Of a DNA stretch of 64,000 nt, positions 12,948 to 23,217 are shown one piece after another. Each line of letters starts with the position of its first letter. Position 1 is the stretch's first letter. The position numbers were made by a program, and so were the translations under genes. Origin of the DNA: Lycium barbarum (taxonomy: Eukaryota > Streptophyta > Magnoliopsida > Solanales > Solanaceae); the NCBI RefSeq assembly GCF_019175385.1, contig NC_083340.1, forward strand, positions 7,541,706 through 7,605,705, in the 5' to 3' direction. The notes beneath the pieces are model-generated. The model saw nothing but the letters and a program-made list of their open reading frames with translations, was not told the origin of the DNA and searched no databases.

Positions 12948-14400
12948 TATAATGTTTATCCTTCATTCTATCATGTGTTCTACTCATTTCAATTTCTTCT
13001 TTTGGTTAAAAACTCTTGCTTTCCACTCATTTAATGTGATCTGACTTATTGTAACATGTGCTTTCACCGAGAAAAAACGAGGATCTAAGTGGTGCAACTT
13101 ATTAGATTACTAAATTTTTTATAGTGTACTATTATGGTGTTATAAAAAGATGGATATAGTGGAAGAAGTAAGAAATAATAATATGGAGATTCCGTTGAAA
13201 ATGTTGAACCTACAACTTTTGAAAATTGTAGGATAGAATAAGAGAGTGGTCAGTAGAGATCTGAGAAATGGGTATCTGAAAATTAACTACAAATCTAATA
13301 CTAACAAATATTGCAAGGATTAAACACCAGACATATTTGATGCTTGGGAGCTTTTGATAGTATGTCAACACCAGTTATGTCTCTATACAAGTTGGTAGTA
13401 CTAAGTTTCTTTTTAGTTACCCTTGGTTCTGTTTGAGCAAATACTACGGTGTGATTTTATTCAGTTTTTTTTCCTTAATTAATTATACCATTACTTGAAG
13501 AATTCTGTTAGGTAGGTTAAGTTTTCCCATGATCTCCTAACCAATGCCACTTGAGAAAATATTTTTTATGAACTAGAGACAGCGACCTGGTGCTTAGCCT
13601 TAATGACTTTGTTATCCCTTTAGTTCCCATAAACTCCATGTGTTGTACACATGGTCATAGCAGGAGGGAATCTCTTCATTGCCTCCATTAGTGATCTAAA
13701 ACGTTGAAACTGAGACTAAAAGGTTATCCATATGTTAAATTCTCCCATGAAACAAGGAAATATTTGTGCGCTAGGTGAAACAGCTCTAACTCATACTTTG
13801 TGACCCGCTAATATCTATTTTTGCACTCCTCTTAATTTCAGTTTCTTTAGTTGATTGGTGTTCACCTACTTCTTGAAGGTACCTCAGACCTCTCCATATA
13901 GTGTGGTTTGGAATGGAAGAGGCTGACTACTAAGCTTAGGACTACAACTCATGCTCGGTGGGAATGATGAATTTGGATGTACTTGTGATGTGTGCTTGAA
14001 GATACAATGTATTTAGCTGTTCTGCACATATTATCGATAAAAGTATATCTATTAAGCATAATGATGGACAAAAAAGTTTTTGGGTTATGGTATCTACTTC
14101 CCACATTAATAACTCATGGCTTCCTAATTTTGTCATTGCATTAATGTGAAAGTTGTAATTTTGGATATAAACTTAAGTGGTTTACCATTGGCAATGGTAA
14201 TTTGAGATAATTATATTTAGTATTTTGCAGAGTGGTATAGTGTTTTAGATTGTAGCTAGATGTATTACAGTCTGGGATGGACATTGTGCAAATCCTAAAT
14301 AAAGAAGTATTCCCCTTACAAAGCTACTACAGTCTCCATATACTAAAGAGTCGATCAATTATCAATCCATCTTCGACCAACTTTTTGACTATTTTGTGTT

Positions 14401-14434
14401 AGGCTCGTGCTCAGCACGGGCACTGGCTTTCTAG
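14401..14434 (+). mobile_element. Helitron-type 3' terminus
   Basis: A GC-rich hairpin (GCTCGTGCT ... AGCACGGGC, one mismatch) is followed after about ten bases by CTAG and then T. This is the arrangement of Helitron 3' ends (hairpin, short spacer, CTRR, insertion before T). The matching 5' TC end could not be placed, so the extent to the left is unknown. Confidence 0.5.
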
Positions 14435-15174
14435 TCCTTGATGGAGTCAAAACTAAGGAGAAATTGATAAGATAAATTAAGTTTTCAATTACTTTTTCCC
14501 TTAGTTTTCTAGCTCAAGAGATTAACACTTTAAACCTTAAGACACAAAGCAATATTTTTCACGTCCCGAACCATGGCCTGGGCGTAACACAACACTCGGT
14601 GCCTAACTGCATGTGACCGAGCGAATCACATGGCTTGCTAAATCAACATGGGGCATGAGCTGATGCGGAACATAATTAAACATGCATGACTTGTAATAAA
14701 CATGGAAATTAATAATCATAAGTCTGAAAATAATAATTTACCATGAATGCGGAATAGTCTGAAAACATAATAAGTAATGAGCCAATACTGGCTATACGAC
14801 TTTGAACATCTGACATGACATAATTGGACTAGTCTATGAAACCTCTGACAGGAGTCTATCTGCTAAATTGTTTACCTAGACAAGGCCCCCGACATACTTT
14901 AACTGTATAATGGATGTGAAATAAATAAAGATAACACCCCGAATAGAATGGGGCTCACCAATAGCTGATACAAGCAATCCTAACGAGCAGATCCGTCATC
15001 CTGTAAAACTGCATCGTGAAATGCAGGCCCCCAGGCAAATAAAAGGGGACGTCAGTGCATTCAAATTGCACTGGTATGTAAAACAACTGAATTAAATAAG
15101 CATGGCACATGAAATAGTAGAACTGAAACTGAAACTATATCTGTAAGTTGCATGAACATAAGTATCATCTAACA

Positions 15175-15177
<3 letters not shown>

Positions 15178-15207
<30 letters not shown>
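15178..15207. repeat. (TA)n microsatellite
   Basis: This is about fifteen uninterrupted TA dinucleotides inside the family C LTR. Confidence 0.95.
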
Positions 15208-15210
<3 letters not shown>

Positions 15211-16223
15211 ACATGAGTAAAACATTTTAAATGGGATATCCTTAGTATAACCGATATGTAACCACCACGTAAGTACGTGGTGTCTGATCTCTACCCGACC
15301 AGCTAAGCCATCTTGTACCTTTCCGGGGTACAAGACATGAACATGAATGGATCCAATAACCCGCAATGGGTAAACATGAAGGTATCGTCTTAACTGGGCG
15401 GAGCGATCCTTATCCTATGCTAGCATACATAGTTTCAGGCGATCTGAGCTTTCTCGGTAATCTGTTCAACTCCCAAAAGCATGAACATGGATATATTTGG
15501 CTCAATAGCCCATGAAATATATAAATATGATTGTAAAGATGATTCGTGGTTGTATTATAACATAAAGATAAATATATAATATAAGTTGTATGAAAACATG
15601 GAAACATGTAGGATTTTCATGAAAATAAGCATAATAGTTCATATCTTACATTTAAGAACTCATGAAATACAAAGTATGGGTTTTCATGAATTATGGACAT
15701 ATTTTTAATAACCAAAATGGAATATCAAGAACACAATAACGAATTATTAATACAAACATGATATATTATGGTACATGTACTTCGAGTTATCATGAACATG
15801 TCTAGAACCTTAGTTTTTGAAGAGATTTCATATAATCATGGAAGAACATGACGTGTGGAAGAATAATGATGTTCCCACACGTAAATAGAAACCCTACATA
15901 CCTGTAATCGCTCCAATCCAACAAACTAAATTGCTTCTCTGACCAAGAACACCAAAACTCTAGCTTTGAATCGCTTGAGAAGGATTTACCTTGGAAATTC
16001 TATGTTTTGGATGAAGAATCATGTTACTAATCATGAATTAATGTTGGAATTACTTAGGAATCATTAGAGCGATCTTACCTTGGCGTGGAAGGATGAGGAA
16101 AGGAGGAAAACGGCTGCTTGCGGCTTTAGAACGAAGTTGGAATGTATGATAAATGAAATTTCTAGTTAAGTGTTGAATTTATATCATGGGGCATTTTGGA
16201 CACCCAGGCTCGACGAGCGTAGT

Positions 16224-18601
16224 TGTTACACCTCGGAAATTCCGGATGTGTTGCCTTGTGGATAGGCTAGTGTGAGCTTAAGGTGATTATGAAATCCTTA
16301 TGAGATTAAGGGAAGTATTAGATAGCTTAAGGTGCATACTATAAGATTTCGAGTCATATGAATATGTGAAGTTTAGTTTGTTGAAGGAAGTGAAATGTAA
16401 GTCGCGTTCGGAAGGTTTCCGCTATAATTGAGCTAATATTTATTTAGAAATATCTTGAGGGGCTGCTATAGGGCCTACTGTATGGTTAATGAAGTGTTAT
16501 ATAAGTGCCTAGAAGGTTCCACGAGGATTGAAAGCCAAACGAGTCGACGAGAATGGAATTCAGAAATTCCCAGTTGTACGGCCATTTGTACGGACCGTAT
16601 AAGTTCTACGACCCATATAATGGTCCGTAGATGGTCCGTAGATTGCTTCTAGAGAAGGTTGAAACCCGGTGATATTATACGGTCTGATTATACGGACCAT
16701 ATAAATTATACGGCCCGTATAATTGGCGGTATAATCGGGTCGGGTCAGAATTTTCTTTTTATAAACATGGACGACCCTCACTTTATTTTCATTTCCCACA
16801 TTTCTTTCAAGCTCTCCAAGGCTCCAAAACCCTCTTCCCAACATATTTCACTCAAACCCAAGAGATTACAAAGATCAAATAGCAAGAATCAAAGTGTTCA
16901 TGTGTTAGAAGGCTTCCTAGGGTTGGTAGATTTCAAGAAATACTTGGGCATTGTAGCTAGGGTTTTTGCACAAGTTGATAGCTGCTCCAAAGCTTGTTCC
17001 TATGGGATAAAAAGGTTAGCTTTCATGTTATTGAGAATACTTGGTTGTAGCAAAACTTGGGTAGAAGAAGGAAATAGAAAATAAAGTCTAAATGTAGCTT
17101 TTATGATGTTTGTGAGTAGTAAGCTAGCTTGAGTCATGATTATTAGTATGATATGGATATAATCTTGTTATGGAAGGTAATAATGGTGATGAGGAAGCGT
17201 TGTATGAAAATGTGCAAAAGTTGGTATGAAGTTGCTAGTATGAGTTGAATATGAGAGTGAATATTGAAGGCTTAATGTAATGTGATTACTTGATTGTGAT
17301 ATTGTGGATGTTTGGGAATTGTATTGTAGTATAGTGGAAGTTTATGGAATAGGGGAAATGCTGCCCAATTTTCATTAAATCGTGAATTATTCTAGTTTAG
17401 GTTTAAGGGTATCATTAAGGCTTAACTATGGTATGAATCCTTCTAAATGTAGATTATTCGAGCTTCGACGGTGAACGTTAAATAGCTAAGAAGACAAAGA
17501 GGTATGTAAGGCTAACCCTTCTTTCTTTAAGGCATGGTTCCTTTGCTATATACCCTTTCATGAGTCCCATAATGTCCTCCAAATGATTCTATCTCTAAAG
17601 TTACTAAAGCTCATGATCCTCGATACTTTCATGAATCCATTGCCTCCCTTATATGATAGTTGATCCTCCAAGGATAGACGTAATGAAAATGATGATAGTA
17701 ATGATATTGATGATATTTATGGGCTCTTATGTATACGTGTCTAAGTATGTATGACTATTATGTAACACCGAGCTTATATGGCTGGGTATGATACTTATCG
17801 CGCGCGCACCTCTGCAGTTGGGTATGGATAACACTGAGCCTTGGTAGGGACAGGTATGTATAATCATCGAGTTTCGTCATGGCCGGATATGTGAATCACC
17901 GAACCTTTGTAGTCCTGTACGGAATAAATACGAATATGAATATGTATATGTATGTATATATGCATGAGTAAGCATTAGAAATGGAAGGTCCCTATGAAAG
18001 ACAAGTAAGTAAATATGATGATGGCCACTAGAGGTACAAATGGTTCTATCACCTCCTGATTCTTCTATCTTATGCTATTTCTTACGCTTCTACTATGATG
18101 TTGATTATGATTTACATACTCAGTACATTATTCGTACTGACGTCCTTTTGTTTGTGGACGCTGCGTCATGCCCGCAGGTGGACAAGGAGACAAGCTTGAT
18201 CCATAGATTAGTTGTTCAGAGACTGCATAGAGGAGCTCCATTTCATCCGAAGCTACAACTTTTGGTATTATTCTTTTGTGTACATACATATGGGTATGGC
18301 GGGTTCCTGTCCCGCCTATATGATGATACATACTCTTCTTAGAGGTTCGTAGATAGTTGTGCATGGTTAGATGTCTTGTAGCCTTGACGGCTCATATTTT
18401 TTACATTATTTTGATAACCTTGTCGGCTTGTGCATATGGATATGGGCATTGTTGTCGATGATGATATAAATGTGTTGTTGCCCAATGAAATTAGTACTAT
18501 TGATGTATGAAAATTATGAGAAAGTCATGTGGTCTACCTAGACGTGAATACGAATGTACGATAAGAGGTGCCCGTCATGGCCCACCGGTCGGTTCGTGAC
18601 A
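16224..18601 (+). mobile_element. Solo LTR (family B) nested in family C
   Basis: It starts TGTTACACCTCGGAAATTCC and ends GGTCGGTTCGTGACA. The flanks are GTAGT (16219-16223) and GCAGT (18602-18606), a 5-bp target duplication with one change. It carries a TATA-like TTTTTATAAACATGG at about 16754-16768 and a cluster of palindromes (16560-16740) upstream of it. A second copy in the other orientation is at 39530-46800. The two share a segment with GTCATGCCCGCAGGTGG and the GGCGGGTTCCTGTCCCGCC region. No gag or pol frame is present. Confidence 0.78.
16560..16740. repeat. Cluster of TACGG/CCGTA palindromes in the family B LTR
   Basis: Repeated short inverted motifs such as TACGGACCGTATAA, ATGGTCCGTAG and ATACGGCCCGTATAATT occur several times just upstream of the putative LTR TATA box. 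The matching region of the other copy is at 46140-46460. Confidence 0.8.
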
Positions 18602-19300
18602 GCAGTCTAAGGCAAGCCCTGCCTCGCTTAGGGGCGAGCTCCCCTATCCATTTTGCACTTAGACGATTTTTCCCAATTTTTTTCACTTTTGGACCCCTAC
18701 CTTGCTGAGTGCAGTCTATGGCTTGCCCCTGCCTCGCTTTGGGGTGAGCTCAGCGAGCTCCCTTATCCATTTTACACTTAGTCAAAATTTCACATTTTTC
18801 TGCTCATCGACAACGTTCAGTAAAATTGACATAACTCCTAACACATAGCTCTGTTCGCGCTCCCCAATATACCGGTGGAAAGCTATTCAAAGAGCTAAAA
18901 CTATCAGTTTTAGGTATATTTTCATGAAATTGGGCTTGAATGCAGACGTAACGAAAACTTAGTTGATTCTATCGAATTTTAAGCGCCTTACAATTAGCCA
19001 TCTTGCGACGATCATATCTCCCTACTCCGATCTTTGATAGTCATGGTCTTTATATGGTTAGAAAGGTATTTCTTCGTACTACAACTTTCGTTAAGGGTAC
19101 TTCCCCAAATTCCCAACTAATCAAGGGGTTAGGTGTGCCCGAAATAGGCCTGTCAACCATTTTCGTAATACGTATAAACTTCCACATTTTCCGCTAAAAC
19201 TCTAACATTACGGTTATAACCTTAGTTTTAAGATACGGGGTGTAACAATATTGTAAGTAGAAAACACTATTTGAAACATTAGTTTTGCACTTTTTATTTA

Positions 19301-20036
19301 GTGCATTTTACATAAATAGCAAACATTTGGGGTTTAATCAAGCTGCATAGCTAATGTTTCAATATTTACATTCTGTAGCAAATCAGCCCAGCTCCCACAT
19401 GTGTATTCAATTTTTTTTTTAGCTGTATGCATGAATACAACAATTTTTTTCCAACTGTATTCATAAATTGGCTTGTTGTATTCATGAATACAACGAGTAA
19501 AAACTGAATACATATACACCAATAATTACACAAATACATCATATTTTCCGGTATGTATACAACAGACACAGAAGAAAAATACAGTATAAAACATTCAGCT
19601 CAGATCCGTCATAGATCTGAGCTTTTTTTCGTTTTTGCTTCCAACAATGCTCAGATCCGTCACTATTGGCGCTTTTCCGGCGTAGATCTGAGTTTTTTTT
19701 CCTTCTTGGCGCCGAAGAAGAAAGGAAAAAAGGGTACGTCCGGAGAAGAAAGGGAAAAGGTGAAGGGGCTGGCAGTGACGGTGGTGAAGGGGCACGGCAT
19801 TTCGCTGGAGCTCCGGCGACGGTGGTGGCCGGCGGCAGAGCAGTGGGGAGAAGACGGGGGAGAGAGATGGGTTGAAAGTGAATAGTGGGATGAGTAATCT
19901 ATTTTGTGTGTGTATATATATATAGTTACTAAATGTTATTAATACACAAATGTTTGCTATGAGAAGTAATTAAGTTAAACTATAGCTACTAAATGTCAAT
20001 ACCCACTATATGTTTGTTATATCATGTAGTTATTCC
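19301..20036. mobile_element. MULE-like non-autonomous element with GC-rich core
   Basis: A perfect 9-bp direct repeat TTTTATTTA flanks it (19292-19300 and 20037-20045), as expected for Mutator-like elements. The ends are related inverted sequences (left TTACATAAATAGCAAACAT; right, reversed, CTACATGATATAACAAACAT). The outer parts are AT-rich with repeats such as GTATTCATGAATACAA. The core (about 19690-19880) is distinctly GC-rich and purine-rich and open in more than one frame (19553-19885, 19666-19875), but I recognise no protein in it. It may be a captured gene fragment or simply a family-specific core. Confidence 0.6.
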
Positions 20037-20045
20037 TTTTATTTA

Positions 20046-21414
20046 TTAAGATCTTACTCTGATTTGAATGTGGAGTAGTTCCTTTAATTATATCTCCTTT
20101 TTCAGAAAGATAACATCGTGACGAACTCTAAAACTACTGAACTACTAAAGTGGTGTTAAAATTAACATCATTCAATTGTTGCAGAGTAGTTTTAAACTCC
20201 CAGATCATATCACTCACTTTCAAGAACTTCAAAAAAATTCATTAGTTCCAAGATTCCTGCGAGAATGAATATTTACAAGGCGGTTACCTTATTAATATAA
20301 ATGAAAAAGGTAAATAGCCTTTTTTAATAAATATATATATTGCGGCTACTAAGAGTGGGTTTGCTATTTTTTTTAATAAGTTTATAAGTAGGTCAAATTG
20401 GATTACAATTACTTTTTAGTTTAATTAAACGCAAAAGTTCTTAGAAGTTAAAATCAATCAAAAATCATAAGTTGATCTCAACTTATAATTACGAAGCACT
20501 TTTGGTTTGATCAAGCTTTACGATTTTATCTTTAATATCTTTTGTAATCTACTAAACACTCTTCCTAAAACATAAATTCTAAATTAGATCTCTATTCTAT
20601 TTCCGTTATTCATCCTTTAACGTCAAAATACTTTAAATTATATATATATAATATTGATCATTGAATAATAAAAAGTCAGTATTCACACCTTTTTATCAAA
20701 CACACGAACAATTTCTTTTCAGCTTCAACACTTCCATCCAAATACGTAATTTTCAATTCTAAAACCAGGTTCAACACCTAAAAACACTTTTCAACACTTA
20801 ATTTATTATCAGCTACTTTTATATCAGGTATATTGATATATTGCATCTATGATAGCTCCGAAAATCATAAGCGCTAGTTATGTTGTTGCCAAGACTCAAA
20901 AGAAGAAAAGAGGAAAAGGGGGAAATTACAGAGAAGACAGATAAAAAGAAGAGGGTGTCATTATAATTTATATATCTCCACATAATAATTTACAAAAGGT
21001 TTCTTATAATATACGTACATATGAACCCCTCCAATAATTTGCCTCAAAAGTATATCATGTTCCCATCCTTGGCACAGGGATATAGCACTAAACATCTCTA
21101 CAATTGACACAACTATACAATATCATTTATATCTCTTTGGACTTTATTTTGCCTAACATGATTGGTTCATTTGACTGGATGGTTGGTAGCTAGCTATAGG
21201 TTGTCCAAAAACCACTAAATTAGAAGCAGGGTTTCACCTTGGACTCTTCGAGAATATTCTAAGCAGTATTAATAAAATTTGTACAATACAAACAAAATAT
21301 AACTTCCTAGTACTCCAGACATGATACCTTTGTAAACATGCATGTAATTTGAAGAACACTAATGTTGTGAAAACTAGAATTTCTTGGCTATGTCAAATTC
21401 AGTAATTTTAATAA
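20046..21414. other. Spacer downstream of the MYB gene
   Basis: AT-rich sequence with no gene recognised. Its right part should contain the 3' untranslated region of the MYB gene, which is transcribed leftwards. No polyadenylation site can be fixed by eye. Confidence 0.5.
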
Positions 21415-23093
21415 TTACTGCTTGTTCTCCATGTCATATTTGGTGTTAAAGACCTCCAATTCAACATCATTGAAGCAATTGTCAAAACCAAAGTCATGGA
21501 TCCCAAAATCTTGACAATCCAATAGCCAATTGAAACTTTCATCGTCCCATGCTGTCATGTTGTTGATGTTGTCGAAATTTTTTGGGGGAAGTTCCCATGG
21601 CAAATCCATACGAGGAGGAGCATCATCAGCTTCCAGTAGGCAACTCAGCAGTGGATCATTTTCGTTAAACGCGTCGAGGACAAGCTTGGATTCATTACAA
21701 GAGTTTTCAGACGAAGAAGCAGAAGAAGATGACGTAGAAGAGTTATCTAATTCTAACAAGGTGGCTGCTGCAGTGACGCTTGTACGCACCGGTACAACCA
21801 CTACCTGCTGATGAACATTATTTTTATTTTGACCAGATTCTAGGATTGGTTGATCAGTTGGATTTTCTTCTTTGTTGAGTGGTTCATGTGTAACAGGATC
21901 AATCCCCATTTTGAGAAGCTTTTTCTTAATATGTGTGTTCCAATGATTTTTTATCTCATTGTCAGTCCTTCCCGGTAATCTTGCAGCAATTTTGGACCAC
22001 CTGTTGCAAAAAAGTTTGAAAATATTATAATGGACAAACTAAAGCAAGGTAAGGAAAAAGAATTACTAATTAACTACTATTTCAAGTCCACTTCAAGAAG
22101 AAATGAAATAGATTGATCATTGATAAGATAAAATAAATACACTTCTTTTTGAAGCCAGAATATTTTAATATAGCGATAGTACATTACTTGATAATGCAGG
22201 ATTAATCATGAAGGGTAAAAGTAAAATCAGTGATCAAGAAGCTTCATTTCACCAAAAATGAATAAAATTGTAGCATAAGATATATATAAATTTCTTAACT
22301 TGTTTTGTTTCCTTTTTTCCCCACAAAAGTCATGCACTTTTAAAAGCAACAATAGCTTTCGTAATAGTACTAACATTTATTATGAGCTCAATCATAACTC
22401 TAGGAAAAGAAACTTTTCCTTTGCCTTTCTTTCTGTAGCATGAAAATGTACATAGAGATCTAAAAGAACATGAAACACGAGAAAACTCTACATAAAAAGC
22501 CCAAATTAACCACTAAAACTCATCATATTAAGTAAAGCTTACAAAGGATAAGAAAACTCTACAATAAAGAAGTTCCTCTTTAACTAAAAACACAAAGAGA
22601 AGTATATTACTCCTTCCGTCTCAATTCATATGGGGTGTTTGATTGAGCATTGGATTTACGAAAAGAAAAAAAGACGTTCGAAACTTGTGGTAGCTAGACA
22701 TTGATATGACTATAAATCATCTCATTAAGTTCAAAGTTAAATTATTTCTAAAAAATAAAGTATGACATTCTTTTCGAGACAGATTATTACAAAGGATAGT
22801 ATGACACATAAACTCAAACAGTGGGAGTACCTGTTTCCAAGACGAGCATGGAGATCAATGACCAATTTCTCCTCAGCTTCACTAAGAAGGCCTCTTTTCA
22901 AGTCTGGTCGAAGGTAATTAGTCCATCGGAGACGACAACTCTTACCGCAACGCCGAAGACCGGCAAGTTTAGGGACAGCACGCCAACAACATTGGCCATT
23001 TGTAAGAATGAAATTGATGAGTTTCTTGTCTTCCTCAGCTGTCCATGGCCCTTTCTTCACTCCAAGTTTGTCACAACAGGGTTGTCTACCCAT
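21415..23093 (-). CDS. MYB85: R2R3-MYB transcription factor, MYB85/ODORANT1-like (subgroup 8)
   Basis: There are two exons, 23093-22831 and 22000-21415, 849 nt giving 282 residues. The join AAC AG|G TGG restores [20 protein letters not shown]. The protein starts [21 protein letters not shown]2 occupies about residues 9-61 and R3 about 62-116, with the regular tryptophans (the first of R3 replaced, as usual), followed by [20 protein letters not shown], a serine-rich stretch, and an acidic C-terminus with [17 protein letters not shown] chose the ATG at 23093 over the in-frame ATG at 23114 because MGRQPCC is the family start. Known relatives (Arabidopsis MYB20/42/43/85, petunia ODO1) activate phenylalanine, lignin or benzenoid genes in the nucleus; the same role here is inference. 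The usual first intron after KLAG is absent. The remaining intron holds a MITE on its donor. The assignment to subgroup 8 is firm; the orthologue within it is less so. Confidence 0.93.
22610..22827. mobile_element. Stowaway-type MITE at the splice donor of the MYB intron
   Basis: The left end is TA|CTCCTTCCGTCTCAATTC. The right end, reversed, is TA|CTCCCACTGTTTGAGTTTAT. Both match the Stowaway terminus and are flanked by TA (22608-22609 and 22828-22829). On the minus strand the exon ends ...GGAAACAG at 22831 and the intron opens GT|A, where the TA is the target dinucleotide. The element therefore supplies the intron from position +4. Confidence 0.8.
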
Positions 23094-23185
23094 CCCTATA
23101 TGTACTACTCTCAACTAACACCAACAAACAAGTTACAACAAAAACAAAATGTTGTGTTTGCTAAAAAAATTGCACTTCTACCCAC

Positions 23186-23217
23186 CTTTATATATATGAT
23201 GATTACATCCACCAACT
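23186..23217 (-). promoter_or_regulatory. Candidate MYB core promoter
   Basis: On the minus strand ATATATATAAAGG (about 23186-23197) is a good TATA box about 95 bases before the start codon. Just upstream, the plus-strand ACCAACT at 23211-23217 fits the secondary-wall MYB-responsive consensus ACC[A/T]A[A/C][T/C]. A second TATA-like run lies at about 23304-23316. This is a motif match only. Confidence 0.4.

Larger units (their letters stand above)
12502..14400. other. Spacer without a recognised gene
   Basis: Apart from a 13-bp foldback (12546-12668) and a Stowaway MITE (12677-12947), I see only AT-rich sequence with short, unconvincing open frames. Part of it may be the body of the Helitron whose 3' end lies at 14401-14434. 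Confidence 0.5.
14557..19247 (-). mobile_element. Solo LTR (family C), split by a family B solo LTR
   Basis: Read on the minus strand it starts TGTTACACCCCGTATCTTAA at 19247 and ends GGTTCGGGACGTGAAA at 14557, where the terminal CA has decayed. The 5-bp duplication ATATT lies on both sides (14552-14556 and 19248-19252). Removing the inner element (16224-18601 plus its 5-bp duplication) leaves about 2.3 kb. There is no coding sequence, and neither terminus is repeated inside. A possible TATA (GATATAAAT on the minus strand, about 16170-16180) lies within it. Near 18607-18790 a block containing GCCTCGCTT is present twice in diverged form. Confidence 0.75.

Noticed and set aside
23093..23114. Alternative MYB start seven codons upstream
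   Set aside because: MGRQPCC at 23093 is the conserved family N-terminus; the extra MRVVHIG has no counterpart in the family.
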